From assembly GCA_963971285.1 (NCBI GenBank), contig OZ020255.1:17132931-17196930 (forward strand): DNA of 64,000 nucleotides, written 5' to 3'. Positions within the stretch are counted from its first letter, which is position 1. The number at the start of each line of letters is the position of its first letter. The translations under genes and the position numbers were made by a program. The DNA is from Astropecten irregularis (taxonomy: Eukaryota; Echinodermata; Asteroidea; Paxillosida; Astropectinidae). The notes below the pieces were generated by a model, which had not been told where the DNA came from, did no database searches, and saw only the letters and a program-made list of their open reading frames with translations. Positions 12,349-23,729 of this stretch are shown here, piece after piece.

Positions 12349-12594
12349 TTAGGGAGACACGTTAGCATTGAAATGTGGACATTAGGGAGACATCGGGACT
12401 TAGAGATACTTTTTGATGTCTCCCGAAGGTACCAGCTACCTTTTAAAGACATATTTTTGCCGTCCATATTTTAATAGAAGACAGAGAATGCTCTCAATAT
12501 GAACATAATGTCAATTTCAAGTTCATTGGTTTGGAGGATGTTTAGAAATAGGTAAGTAAAGTTTGTGCACGACCCTATGGGAAAGTCTCCCTAA
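12349..12594. mobile_element. Possible small TIR element (TTAGGGAGAC ends)
   Basis: TTAGGGAGAC near 12349 is matched by its complement GTCTCCCTAA near 12585-12594, with further internal copies in both orientations (about 12379 and 12418). It could be a MITE or a degenerate foldback; no second copy was seen in the window. Confidence 0.3.
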
Positions 12595-12905
12595 GGTCCC
12601 ATCCTCGGTTATACATATAATTGTGTGTATTGCGTGTTTCGACTCTTGTCATAACTGTTTCAAAAATATTTCCCATCCCAATGAATATAGAAAACGCTAC
12701 CAGTTAGGGATCGGGGAATTAAATCTTGAGTGATTGCGTTGTGGGTTGAACTTGTGTCTGAAATTATCACGGAATGCCGAACAGAAATCTCCAGGCGTCG
12801 CTAGCATGTGAATATCTGCCTTCGGAAGGCTTGTTGTAAGCATACAGTTTTATTATCATCTGCATGTTAGCCATTTCGACATGCTGTGAAGAAGATCACT
12901 CCTCG

Positions 12906-13190
12906 AAGGGCTTTTTCGAAACGGAGGCTCATGGCTCATGCTCAAGCTCATGGCTCAAGCTCATGGCTCAGGCTCAGGCTCAGGCTCCAGCGCCTTTAGT
13001 GAATCCATTCTGAAATAACAGGTATCAAAATAGAGGCTTTTAGCTGCGGTTCGGAAGTAGATTCACTGGTTTCAACAGAGTTTCAGCTTCATTGACAAAC
13101 TACAACCTTTATTTTCAGCATTGAGAATGACGGAACGGACCGAGGCGAGGCTGAGCCTGAGCCTAAGCTTCCGTTTACGTTTCGAAAAGA
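12906..13190 (+). mobile_element. Element E, copy 1 (hexamer-armed MITE)
   Basis: The left arm has GGGCTTTTTCGAAACGGAGG and then a GGCTCA-type hexamer array; the right arm has the reverse-complement array (gaggctgagcctgagcct) and CGTTTCGAAAAGAG. The core includes 'caaaatagaggcttttagct' and 'gaagtagattcactgg'. Non-coding. Confidence 0.75.
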
Positions 13191-14074
13191 GTCTTTCTCA
13201 ATTTTTGCGATATATGCCTACATGCCCATTTTGGCTTTTTCCGGCCTCTGATACTGATAGTCTTTCGTGGATCGCTGCACTTACATGGAGCAAGCTCTTC
13301 ATGGAAATATCACCGGCAGACAAAATGCCCAGATCTCCCACAGCATTTGTCCACGTTTATATACCTGTCCCCGACGATATTGCCCTGGGGGCTTGTTAAA
13401 CTCAGCACGGGGTACGAGAGAGTTACGTAAATGGCGAGTATATCGAAATATGAATACATTTATACGACAAAGGAAGATCCTAAAAACCTCACTTGTGATT
13501 GTTAATCATGGGGATTGATCAATACCAGACAGCGTTGGACCACCAGTGAGATATGCCCCAAGCACTAATGTATCTCACTGAATAAACCTTGTGCAACATG
13601 AATGTATATCATTAAAGCTACGTAAATACCACCCTTAGGCTATAACATGCATGTAACAACAAGTGTATGTTTATATTGAGGGGATACTTGTTGACAAGTG
13701 GGAAGAGGCGCTGTTCCTATAGCTCTATGTAAGAGGTAATGGTTCATAGTTGAAAGGCAGGAGGGGTGGGGGCTTGTCTTGTCAATAAGGCAAGGCGCAC
13801 ATTATAATGTATAACCATAAGGCTATAGCTCTATTATTATGTATGGGCCTAATGTATAATTATGAACTTTTCTCGGTATTTCTGCTTGGCTCCTTTGTAT
13901 CTTGAATAGGCGACCCCCCCCACACCGCCCTCTATTGGTGCAGACGATGAGATATTTACTAGCTAAAACATAACTTGGCGTTCGTGAAATATCACAATCA
14001 TTCAAAGGTCTATACAAGTTATAAACTGCTGCAAACTGCTCATCAGCCAAAATGGCCTGAAATTTATAAAATGC

Positions 14075-14178
14075 TTAGAGTTGGGAGGGCCTGGCGCGTT
14101 TCGATCCTAGCAGGATCTTTACAGCCTTCGATAAAGATCCTGCTAGGATCGAAACGCATCAGGCCCTCCCAACTCTAA
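14075..14178. repeat. Foldback hairpin H1 (unit A)
   Basis: Arms of about 45 bp: TTAGAGTTGGGAGGGCCTG at the left and its complement ending CCCAACTCTAA at the right, enclosing 'cgtttcgatcctagcaggat' and its complement. Single-arm relatives occur at 21605 and 47715. Confidence 0.8.
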
Positions 14179-14311
14179 TCATTCAAAGGGATGGACAACT
14201 GGGTCAGTGCGGTTGAAACCCTTTACCGACGTATTGGTATAGGACTGTATAGTCTGTAGTCTTTTGAGCCCTCGTGAGAACACGTTCTTAGCCATGCTCA
14301 TGCAGGATTCG

Positions 14312-14385
14312 AACCAGGAACCTCCTGTGTGCTAGCGCAAGGGTCCTACCTATCAGACCACCAAGTTACCGTGGCCACCTGGGGA
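14312..14385 (-). repeat. tRNA-derived SINE head (unit A)
   Basis: On the minus strand it reads like a tRNA: an A-box-like TAACTTGGTGGTCTGATAGG followed about 45 nt later by the B box GGTTCGAATCC. The acceptor and T-stem pairing is poor, so it is a SINE or tRNA pseudogene rather than a working tRNA. A second GGTTCGAATCCCC lies just outside, at about 14378-14391, hinting at a dimeric head. Confidence 0.6.
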
Positions 14386-15100
14386 TTCGAACCGTGTCTA
14401 GCAGCAGGTATTTACCGAAATGCAACGACATGCTTGTATAAAGCAATAGCCCAAAGTACGGCTTGACCTATATAACTTGGCCCACGCATAACTGCTTCGC
14501 ACATAGTGTCCGAGGTTTCATAGCGTCTCTTGCCTATACGTGATCGTAGGTGTCGGTATACATAAACAAACTCGATCAATACTCGTTCATCACATCAGTA
14601 AGATGTATTAATCAAGGCAATGTCTCTAGACCTTCAGACATCATGTTCCCTCGAGAGGAGCTACATAGAGATGCAAACGGCAGACCCTCCTGACGTTATT
14701 AACACATAATGCCATTATTCCGGCCAATGCACAGATTGTAGCCGTTTATTACTTGTCTAGAAAAGAAAAGGAGACGAGAGAGATTGATTTCTTTGGAGTT
14801 GGAGATTCTATTTGGTTGGCCTCTTTCCATCATAGTCCCACGGGAAAGTTTCAGCGGATGAAGCCGGCTGGCTGGTAAGCTCTGTCAGCCTCTTAATGTG
14901 CCCTGTGGACCCAGAACCCTGCCGTATTTTAGAATATTCTGTTTGCATATTCGGATGATGAATGAATAAAAACGTCCCCCACCCCACTCGGTGCACTTTC
15001 TCGGCGACAACTTCGGTTCTGAAAAGAACGGCTCACACTTTTGGCCAATCGCGATGCGAAGCGACAATGACGTCACAGTATGGCCGCCCACCACGTTCAG

Positions 15101-15250
15101 TGGTCGATTTCACGAAGCCCTTAAGATCGATCGTAACTCGAGTAACGAAAGATATCCCATCGTATCATACGTCTTCAACGTAAGGCTGCAATGCACCACA
15201 AGTCCTACGATTGATAGTAAGTTACGATGAGGTTGGTGAAATCTGACCCC
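15101..15250 (+). mobile_element. Element C (unit A)
   Basis: GGTCGATTTCACGAAGCCCT at the left; 'gttggtgaaatctgacccc' at the right; internal GATCGATCGTAACTCGAGTA block. About 150 bp, duplicated with unit B. Confidence 0.8.
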
Positions 15251-15324
15251 AGAGGACATTACAGCTTGTGGGAGTTGTTCTGTGAATTGGGACTCGTATA
15301 ATAATATAGGAAGTTCTGAACAGG

Positions 15325-15524
15325 NNNNNNNNNNNNNNNNNNNNNNNNNNNNNNNNNNNNNNNNNNNNNNNNNNNNNNNNNNNNNNNNNNNNNNNNNNNN
15401 NNNNNNNNNNNNNNNNNNNNNNNNNNNNNNNNNNNNNNNNNNNNNNNNNNNNNNNNNNNNNNNNNNNNNNNNNNNNNNNNNNNNNNNNNNNNNNNNNNNN
15501 NNNNNNNNNNNNNNNNNNNNNNNN
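15325..15524. other. Assembly gap, 200 N
   Basis: Exactly 200 unknown bases lie at the junction between duplication units A and B. A round number implies an estimated, not measured, gap. Confidence 0.99.
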
Positions 15525-15566
15525 GTTAGCCATTTCGACATATTGTGAAGAAGATCACTCCTCTCA

Positions 15567-15913
15567 GGGCCTTTTCAAAACGGGGGCTAAGTCTCAGGCT
15601 CAGGCTCAAGCTCATGGCTCAGGCTCATGCTCAGGCTCAGGCTCAGGCTCTGGCTCAGGTTCAGGCTCTGGCTCGGGCTCTGGTTCTGGCTCGGGCTCAG
15701 GCTCAGGCTCCAGCGTCTTAGTGAATCCATTCTGAAATAACACGGTATCAAAATAGAGGCTTTTAGCTGCGGTTCGGAAGTAGATTCACTGGTTTCAACA
15801 GAGTTTCAGCTTTATTGACAAACTACAACCTATATTTTCAGCATTGTGAATGACGGAACGGGCCGAGGCGAGGCTGAGCCTTAGCCTAAGCTTCCGTTTC
15901 CGTTTCGAAAAGA
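15567..15913 (+). mobile_element. Element E, copy 2 (expanded hexamer arm)
   Basis: Same architecture and core as copy 1, but the left-arm array of GGCTCA/GGCTCT/GGCTCG units (about 15590-15715) is roughly twice as long. Right arm 'gaggctgagccttagcct' and CGTTTCGAAAAGAG. Confidence 0.75.
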
Positions 15914-16761
15914 GTCTGTCTCACTTTTTGCGATATTGTCCTACATGCCCATTTTGGCGTTTTTCAGGCCCCTGATACTGATAGTCTTTCGTGGATCGCT
16001 GCACTTACATGGAGCAAGCTCTTCATGGAAATATCACCGGCAGACAAAATGCCCAGATCTCCCACAGCATTTGTCCACGTTTATATACCTGTCCCCGACG
16101 ATATTGCCCTGGGGGCTTGTTAAACTCAGCACGGGGTACGAAAGGGTTACGTAAATGGCGAGTATATCGAAATATGAATACATTTATACGACAAAGGAAG
16201 ATACTAAAAACCTTAGTTGTGATTGTTAATCATGGGCATAGACATTATACCAGACAGCATTGGACCACCAGTGAGATATGCCCTAAGCACTAATGTATCT
16301 CACTGAACATACCTTGTGCAACATGAATGTATATCATTACAGCTAAGTAAATACCACCCTTAGGCTATAACATGCATGTAACAACAAGTGTATGTTTATA
16401 TTGAGGGAATATTCGTTGACGAGTGGAAGTAGCTAATGGTTCAAGGTTGAAAGACAGCGTGGGGGGGAGGGGGGAGGGGGGGGGGCTTGTCTTGTCAATT
16501 GCAATGAGCACATGACTTATATAATGTATGATTATGAATTTTTCTCGGTATTTCTGCTTGGCTCCTGTGTGTCTTGAATAGGCGAGCCCCCCCCCACCGC
16601 CCTCTATTGGTGCAGACGGTGAGACATTTACTAGCTAAAACATGACATTTGTCGTCATAACTTGGCATTCGTGAAATATCACAATCATTCAAAGGTCTAT
16701 ACATGTAATAAACTGCTGCAAACTGCTCATCAGCCAAAATGGCCTGAAATTTATAAAATGC

Positions 16762-16865
16762 TTAGAGTTGGGAGGGCCTGGCGCGTTTCGATCCTAGCAG
16801 GATCTTTACAGCCTTCGATAAAGATCCTGCTAGGATCGAAACGCGTCAGGCCCTCCCAACTCTAA
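16762..16865. repeat. Foldback hairpin H1 (unit B copy)
   Basis: Duplicate of the hairpin at 14075-14178; the two arms here are even closer to perfect complements, both carrying 'cgcg' next to 'tttcgatcctagcagg'. Confidence 0.8.
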
Positions 16866-16984
16866 TAATTCAAAGGGATGGAAAACTGGGTCAGTGCGGT
16901 TGAAACCCTTTACCGACGTATTGCTATAGCACTGTGTAGTCTGTAGTTATTTGAGCCCTCGTGAGAACACGTTCTTAGCCATGA

Positions 16985-17065
16985 TCATGCTGGATTTGAA
17001 CCAGGAACCTCCTGCATGCTAGCACAGGGGTCCTACCAACTAGACCACCAAGTTACCGTGGCCAC
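16985..17065 (-). repeat. tRNA-derived SINE head (unit B copy)
   Basis: Duplicate of the sequence at 14312-14385. The B box has decayed to GGTTCAAATCC, while the A-box-like region 'taacttggtggtctag' is kept. Not a functional tRNA. Confidence 0.55.
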
Positions 17066-17773
17066 GTGGGGATTCGAACCCTGTTTAACATCGGGTATAT
17101 ACCAAAATGCAATGGCATAATTATATAAAGCAATAACCCAAAGTACGGCTTGACCTACTGGCCCACGCATAACTACTTTGCACATAGAGGTTTCATCGCC
17201 TCTGTGGCCTATACATGATCGTAGGTGTCGGTATACATAAACTCGATCAATACTCGTTCATCACATCAGTGAGATGTATTAATCAAGACAATGTCCCTAG
17301 ACCTTCAGACATCATGTTCCCTCGAGAGGAGCTACATAGAGATGCAAACGGCAGACCCTCCTTATACGTTATTAACACATAATGCCATTATTCCGGCCAA
17401 CGCATAGATTGTAGCCGTTCATTACTTGTCTAGAAAAGAAAAGGAGACGAGAGAGATTGATTTCTTTGGGGTCGGAGATTCTATTTGGTTGGCCTCTTTC
17501 CATCATAGTCCCACGGGTAAGTTTCAGCGGATGAAGCCGGCTGGCTGGTAAGCTCTGTCAGCCTCTTAATGTGCCCTGTGGACCCAGAACCCAGCCGTAT
17601 TGTAGGATATTCTGTTTGCATATTCGGATGATGAATGAATAAAAACGTCCCCCACACCCTCTCGGTGCACTTTCTCGGCGACAACTTTGGTTCCAAAAGG
17701 GCGGCTCGCACTTTTGGCCAATCGCGATGCGAAGCGACAATGACGTCACAGTATGGCCGCCCAACACGTTCAG

Positions 17774-17919
17774 TGGTCGATTTCACGAAGCCCTTAAGAT
17801 CGATCGTAACTCGAGTAACGAAAGATATCCCATCGTCATACGTCTTCAACGTAAGGCTGCAATGCACCACAAGTCCTACGATTGATAGTAAGTTACGATG
17901 AGGTTGGTGAAATCGACCT
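17774..17919 (+). mobile_element. Element C (unit B)
   Basis: Same element as at 15101-15250, with a small deletion in the middle; ends 'gttggtgaaatcgacct'. Confidence 0.8.
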
Positions 17920-17995
17920 CACAGCACATTACAGCTTGTGAGAGTTGTTCTGTGAATTGGGATTCGTATAATAATATAGGAAGTTCTGAACAGGC

Positions 17996-18790
17996 CTGCC
18001 TGTGGCAGCGCTATATGTTGTTTGTCATGATTAAAAATTAATAGGTCGTATTGATCACCCAGCAGTTTACCACCATGCTTAATTGCAGCGTTGTGCATGA
18101 TATAGGTGAGCATACATTGACATTCAGAATGATTTATTTGACACGATTTTTTCCCATTTGCGTGGGAAACACAAAACAAGGGAGTTTTAGGGAAACAAAA
18201 GCTCTGATCGTGAACCATACTCTCTGATATTTTTCTAGGTCTATGCAGCTGCCCTAAAACATATCAGCTAATGTATAACTAAGGCACGGAGCTCTATAGT
18301 TTCAATAGAAAGACTGGCACAATGAGTCGTTATACCAAGCTGGAGTCTGGATTCGGCATTATTTAACAAGCAATTGATTAACTTTGCAGGCTTTGCGAAC
18401 GACACGGAGATAAATTGTGGAAGCAGGGCTGCTGGCGAGCTGGCGATCTTTCTGGTCGATATTTGGGTGTTTTCTAAATTGGCTTTCATTGTATTGCAGT
18501 TGTTGCTCATTCGCGTGCGTGTTTCAGATTAAATTGCGAAGTCCTTGCATTTTGATGCACGCAGTTTCTCCATGTCCGATAGCACTCTGGCGGTTTGCAT
18601 TCGTTGGTTGACGGTGGCGAGCTCGGTGGACCAAGTCAGGTCCAAAATGTAATATTCAGAACCATTTTCCTGTATTTTAGGTTAGTTCCTACATATGAGA
18701 TGCCTCAATGGGATGATATATCTTCAATTGTAGGCAGTTAAGTAGACATAAGTACCACGACTCTTCTTTGTGATTATTCTGTTTTATACC
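17996..18790. other. No recognisable feature
   Basis: Single-copy sequence after the duplication. Short open frames on both strands at 17919-18611 carry no recognisable domain. Confidence 0.45.
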
Positions 18791-19085
18791 AAGGAAAGGT
18801 TTGTGGAGACATCATGTATAAACTCTTTATGGATGTGTGGTTCTGAAAAGAACGATTAAGAAGTTTGGATCTCGACGTTCCGGCCAGTGTAATCTGGCCA
18901 TCCTCAGGAGAGTGAGTGCGAGGATGGACGGAGTACACTAGCCGGAACGTCGAGATCCAAACTTCTCACCGCACCGGTTCTTTTCAGGGCCAGACATCTA
19001 TAAAGAGTTTATACATGGTATCTCCACAAACCTTTCCTTATTACGTGACTTTCACCATGCAAAGCTTCAAATCCGACTTGTTTTA
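18791..19085. mobile_element. Long foldback element (AACGTTCCGG type)
   Basis: Arms of about 100 bp: left 'aaggaaaggtttgtggagac' to 'cgacgttccggccagtgt'; right 'tagccggaacgtcgagatcc' to 'ctccacaaacctttcctt'. The loop of about 42 bp includes 'ccatcctcaggagagtg'. The right flank 'caccatgcaaagcttcaa' recurs beside the related foldbacks at 41358 and 63495, so it probably belongs to the element. Confidence 0.7.
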
Positions 19086-20010
19086 TAGCACTTATCCATG
19101 GACATTCAATGATTATGCAAACTCCTACTGTACCAAGCCACCAGTTGGTTTTATTGAATCTGTTGTTTAACTCACGGTGTCTTAATAAAGTCCCATGCGT
19201 TGATTGGTGTCTATCGTCTTAACGCCTGGTCGCGATGTGATTAAGACTAGAAGCAGGGTACTCATCATTTTTTTTTCTACAGAAGGATGCGTGTTGCACG
19301 CAGGCGTATTGTATCTTGTTGGGATTTCAACTTCGCTTCAATGTTCTGTCAATTAATTAAGCAACAAGTCCCGCGTAAAGCTTAGGCCGTTAATTTGGTC
19401 TCGGAGTCGGACGGCAGAATCGTAAGTGAGTTGTCTCCACGATGGTTTGGTGGATTAATTCCCCTAATCGTGACCGTTCATAGGATAGTTGGGCTACATT
19501 AGAGCTTCCACCCTTCTGCTTGTCGGTGGTTGTATTAGATCGAGTCAGACCTACATCATCAGGGCTGTCAATCGTCCCCAGAGCTTTCTACTTTACGCCG
19601 GGAATCGAATTAAAAAGCAATTGATGCTGAATCAACCCTGGTCTATACAACTTCTCGCTGTGTGATGTAGTCGGGACTCCATCCATCCTCTTTGGCTGTT
19701 TCCTTGATTCACTCGCCCGATCCATTAATCTCTTGTCCTCGTGTCCTTTTAAAGAGGGAAGCCTGCCTCCTGCTCCAGCTCTCCTCAGGGTCATGTTCCT
19801 CTTCGTCTCCAATGATTTCCTTGATCCAGTTTGTGAGGATTTTGGGAGTGCCATGCTTGCTGATTTGGAAGGCGCCACTCCTGGATGTAAGATCTCCCGG
19901 TGGTTGGTTAGGAGGGAGGAATCTTTCAGTCTTGACATTATTGCTAGTCGGAGGAATGTCAGTTCAAGCGCCGCAGTGAAGGCAGTCTTGGAAAGAAAGT
20001 TAAACTGAAG
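19086..20010. other. No recognisable feature
   Basis: Intergenic. The minus-strand open frame of 116 codons at 19588-19938 is Ser/Lys/Arg-rich but matches no family I recognise. Confidence 0.4.
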
Positions 20011-20135
20011 TTTGTTGTTGCTGCTGTTGCGGCTGCTGCTGTTGTTGTTCCTGCTGTTGTTGTGGTTGCTGTTGCTGATGTTGTTGCTGCTGCTGCTGGC
20101 AGGTGTTGTTGTTGTTGTTGCTGTTGTTTTTGTTT
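20011..20135 (+). repeat. TTG/CTG trinucleotide microsatellite
   Basis: Imperfect run of gttgttgct, ctgctgctg and similar units of about 125 bp. It yields poly-Leu on one strand and poly-Gln/Ala/Thr on the other, which are not evidence of a protein. Confidence 0.9.
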
Positions 20136-21604
20136 GTTTTTTGATGGTTTTTGATTCTGTTTTATCAACTGCTATATCTTTCCTGATACATTAGAGTTCA
20201 CTCTAACCCGAAGTTAACTTGAGTGGCTCTGATGGATGTTCTGCGGCGTTGATGTGCAGTTTGAGGGATGGATTGACAAGCACGCAATGCAGAATATAGT
20301 TTCGCCCACACTAAGTTACCAACCAATAATTCACCATGTTCGTTGCTTTACACTGGTTCCCAGTATCTTATGCTAAGCATTGGAGACACTTCTTACCAAT
20401 TATTCTTAGCATAACATATTCGTAAAGAGAATGCTCTGATCGTTTCACAATACAACGCAAAAGAGTTGTTTGTCGTGTATTGCTTGTTAAGTCTGATTTC
20501 CACTGTTTTGAGGGTTTCGTCATAGTTTCCAGAAGTTTTTTTTTTAGATCCCTCTCTGTAATTCAATCAGCTCTGCTGCTTCGTAAGGGCGGATCATGAC
20601 CTGCATGTTTCCATCACTCGGGCCGTACAGCATGCTCTTATCCCCCTACTATACGACTCCGTCCACAGCGAACCTCCTCCTCCTTCCAGCGATGCGTGTC
20701 ACTCGTCGGCCAGGGTATTTTCTCTCGGTCCATTTATACCGTCGGAAGCTGCTGGGACCGTGAAGAATGATGTCGAGTCAACCGTATTTTCTTTTCCGAG
20801 CTTATCGCGGCCGCCTCACTGCGAATATCAGGGCACGAATGTTGCTGCCGAGCGCTTGAAATTCACGAGATTGATATCGATTACAAATTTGACCTGGAAA
20901 TACTGGGTTGGGGGAGGAGGGGGGTGGGGGGGGTGCGACAAGTGGACTGCATCATGGAAAGGGTCATTCTGTGAATCGGATGAGTTGAGATGTTTATCAG
21001 TCTTCATCATCAAGCCGAATCGTTGCCCGTATTGCCCTGGAAACATCGTCCTTCCTCGCAACAGGAAGGCGCAATCAATCTCGCTTTTGTGGTCCTTCAT
21101 CGGACTGTGTGCTCTGTTACATAAAATCAAACGTCCAAGATTATAACCGATCATCTTAACCTTTGACGCCCTAAATTCAAATTAAAGTTAAAAATCCTAA
21201 AGTTAGGAATTCCATATTACTCGGCATAGCTTACAGGAAGAATCATCACATTACATCACAATATCGTCAAACACAGCTTTCGCCTTAATGTATTTATGCC
21301 ACGACGTCATGTACGTGACGTCATTGAATAGGGCGCCCTCTGTTTTTGAGGTCATAAGGTCATTATTTGGTTCTTTCTGTGTGCCCTTCGTTTTTCACTT
21401 TGTTAATCGGTGATCTCCTTTTCAGTGATTTTGTCGCCGTTTTCCTTCTATAACATTACATTTCCTAATGTTTTCTTTTCAATTAGAGTTTTAGTAGCTT
21501 TCAATGTTTATCCTGTGTATTTTCCTTGATTTGTTACTCGAAATGACATTTACAATTAGGTAAATCTCTGCAAAGTGCTGAACAAAAATTAATGACCTGA
21601 AATA
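20136..21604. other. Intergenic; candidate CRE-like palindrome only
   Basis: No gene recognised. Two overlapping GACGTCA-type motifs at about 21303-21325 (gacgtcatgtacgtgacgtc) form a palindrome containing the full CRE TGACGTCA. The 128-codon frame at 20760-21146 contains a G-rich tract and no domain. Confidence 0.35.
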
Positions 21605-21700
21605 TTATAATGCTTAGAGTTAGGGGGGGGGGGGGGGGGGGCTGACGTTTCGATCCAATAACAGGATCTTTTCCAAAAGCTAAATATGAATTTGTGTATA
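21605..21700 (+). mobile_element. Foldback H fragment with poly-G tract
   Basis: 'atgcttagagtta', a G run of about 19, 'ctgacgtttcgatcc' and 'acaggatcttttcc' match one arm of the hairpins at 14075 and 16762. No second arm is present. The length of the G run is uncertain. Confidence 0.5.
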
Positions 21701-23021
21701 TATAAATGGAGTTGCTATGTGATGAGCTTGAGACATTCATTTGGATTAATTGTTTGGGATTATTAGGTTATAAAACAGTGAGTATTTTTATCGGACTTTC
21801 AAGATGATTTGCATTTGTGACTTGGACTAGTAACACAGCTGGCAAATGGGCTGATTGCCCCCAATTATTGACGAGACAGCTAGCACGGTGTTATCATAAT
21901 GCTATAGTATACGGTGATATAGATATTTGCTGTGGTGTTACGCATGGCGTACCTAGTCACACCTTATAGTCCGCCTATGCTGTCTATCCGCGGCGTGCCC
22001 ACCGAACAGCCAGGGGACTTGGGAGGCTGATTCCTCTCTGATCCACCTTAATACAGACATCTGCATCTCAGACTTGTTACCTTGGTGACAAGATCAGTCT
22101 CAGAGAAAAAAAAAACCGTAGTGAGATTTCCTTGTTTTAAATGTGTGATGTGTTATCAGCGTGCGATCAATGCTGGATGTTCCTCGGATGTACCGCCAGG
22201 GAAGGGCAACGAACGCCAGCCGCGGTGATACCGGCAACCGCTCTCATATTCCGGCACTTCACCTGTCCAATTCCCGCTAACGAGGGCCCATGGGAGGCCC
22301 GAACAGGCCGGTCTCAGGCTCCACGTCTCGCCTTATACAATCTTTCCATCGGTCTCCTTCTTTTTTTGGTTTATGTTCTACCCCGAGCGAGAACGGTATA
22401 AAGTAAGCCGGTCGATGGCTGGTTACGGATATACCTAGAGCACACAGTCGCGGTATACCTCGTACAGTGTCGTGCTTTTTTTCCCCCATAGCCAATACTG
22501 CTTGGGTAATGACCGTTTGTGCTCTGTAAATACTCGCAGTTGCACGGGAAACTCGGTCGTTTTTTTTCCCCATCGATTGCCGGGAGCGTTAGTTTGCGAA
22601 TTGCTTTAATATCTTAAAGGGACACTGCGCAGAGTTCATCTCGGCCACGGCGCTATCTCGGATTGATGTATGGCAGTGACGTCATTAACCTTTTCGCTTT
22701 ACAGTTGTTTACGTTGCAACGTGGTCTCTTGTGTGTCCAACTAATTTGCATTTTGCCAATAATGCAATTATTATGTGTATATCTGTCCTTAGAACAAAAC
22801 CAAGTAAATGGCAGACATTATACAGTACACACGCTTGTCCATTGGAAACTGTTCTCAGGTTTATGACATACTTTTTATCACATTACAAGACACGGTATAC
22901 GTAGGCCAGCACGAAATGTGGTTTAATCCATGGTCTATTTCTATGAAACGATACATATAGAGGGTGCGAATGTACATGGCTCTTTATGGCGACCCTGCAT
23001 GAGATAAGACTATCAAAAATG
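21701..23021. other. No recognisable feature
   Basis: Intergenic; open frames at 22141-22401 (+) and 22277-22573 (-) overlap each other and show no motif. Confidence 0.4.
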
Positions 23022-23161
23022 GGGGTCGATTTCACCCAACTCATCGTAACTTACTATCAATTGTAGGACTTATGATGCATTGCAGCCCTACGTAGGATAC
23101 GATGGGTTATCCTCTGTAACCCGAGTTACGATCGATCATAAGGCTTCGTGAAATCGACCCC
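23022..23161 (-). mobile_element. Element C, inverted copy
   Basis: GGGGTCGATTTCACCCAACT at the left and 'cttcgtgaaatcgacccc' at the right. Reading the minus strand recovers the standard order of internal blocks (ATCGATCGTAAC-like, then 'gggctgcaatgcatcataag'). Confidence 0.85.
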
Positions 23162-23175
23162 TGGATACACAAAAT

Positions 23176-23392
23176 TAAGGTCCTTTACGAAACCTCGGCT
23201 TGGGCTCCGGCTTCGGCTCCATTTCTTACATCCATCTCAAAGTAAGATAAATCCAAATAGAGGTTTCTGTTTCGAAAAAACAAAAAAAACAACGAAACTT
23301 CATCCTCAGGGATGAAATACAACCTGTATTTTCAGGTTTTAGATGACGGAGTCTAAGCCCAAGCCCAAGCCTTGGTTTCGTAAATGACCTAA
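23176..23392. mobile_element. Element E, copy 3
   Basis: Terminal repeats TAAGGTCCTTTACGAAACC and GGTTTCGTAAATGACCTAA. The left arm carries ggctt/ggctcc repeats and the right arm aagccc repeats. The core retains 'ccaaatagaggtttctg'. It lies 14 bp from an element C. Confidence 0.7.
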
Positions 23393-23729
23393 GTTATGCC
23401 TAATGTGGTCGTGCGCCCTGAACCCTCCCAATACGAACACCGTGTATAGTAGTCCATCTCACCGGTAACCATTCTTGACAATTTAACCCCGGCCGGTAGA
23501 AATGACGGTTTACAAATTGACTGATCAGCCTATGTTGACTCGTGTCGTCGGAGGAAAATACTTTAATTAAAGCGACCGGTCTACTAGACCTAGGCAACGG
23601 CATCTCTTTGTTACATATTAGTGTCAATTTACTCCCCGCATAGGGGTTCATAGGTAAATATAACACCAGTTTATTACATCGAACTTAAAAATCGCTTGTC
23701 ACTGAAAAAAACAACACTTGGATACACAA

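Larger units (their letters stand above)
12870..15324 (+). repeat. Tandem segmental duplication, unit A
   Basis: Runs from 'gttagccatttcgacat' to 'gaagttctgaacagg' and is repeated as unit B from 15525. Contents in order: element E (about 12906-13190), unique sequence, a foldback hairpin (14075-14178), a tRNA-like sequence (14312-14385), more unique sequence and an element C (15101-15250). No coding sequence is convincing; frames such as 13121-13399 recur in unit B at 15991-16293 only because the DNA is duplicated. Confidence 0.85.
15525..17995 (+). repeat. Tandem segmental duplication, unit B
   Basis: Collinear with unit A at an offset of about 2.67-2.72 kb, with scattered substitutions and indels. 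It holds the same order: element E (15567-15913), foldback hairpin (16762-16865), tRNA-like sequence (about 16985-17065) and element C (17774-17919). The hexamer array in element E is longer than in unit A. The duplication ends at 'gaagttctgaacagg', the same bases that abut the gap in unit A. Confidence 0.85.

Noticed and set aside
20012-20194. Poly-Leu frame, with a poly-Gln/Ala/Thr frame on the other strand
   Set aside because: Produced by the TTG/CTG microsatellite; no flanking coding signal.
22208-22245. 'gccagccgcggtgatacc' resembles the conserved small-subunit rRNA string around CAGCCGCGGTAATAC
   Set aside because: Only about 15 bases match; the flanks do not resemble 12S, 16S or 18S rRNA, so chance is the better explanation.
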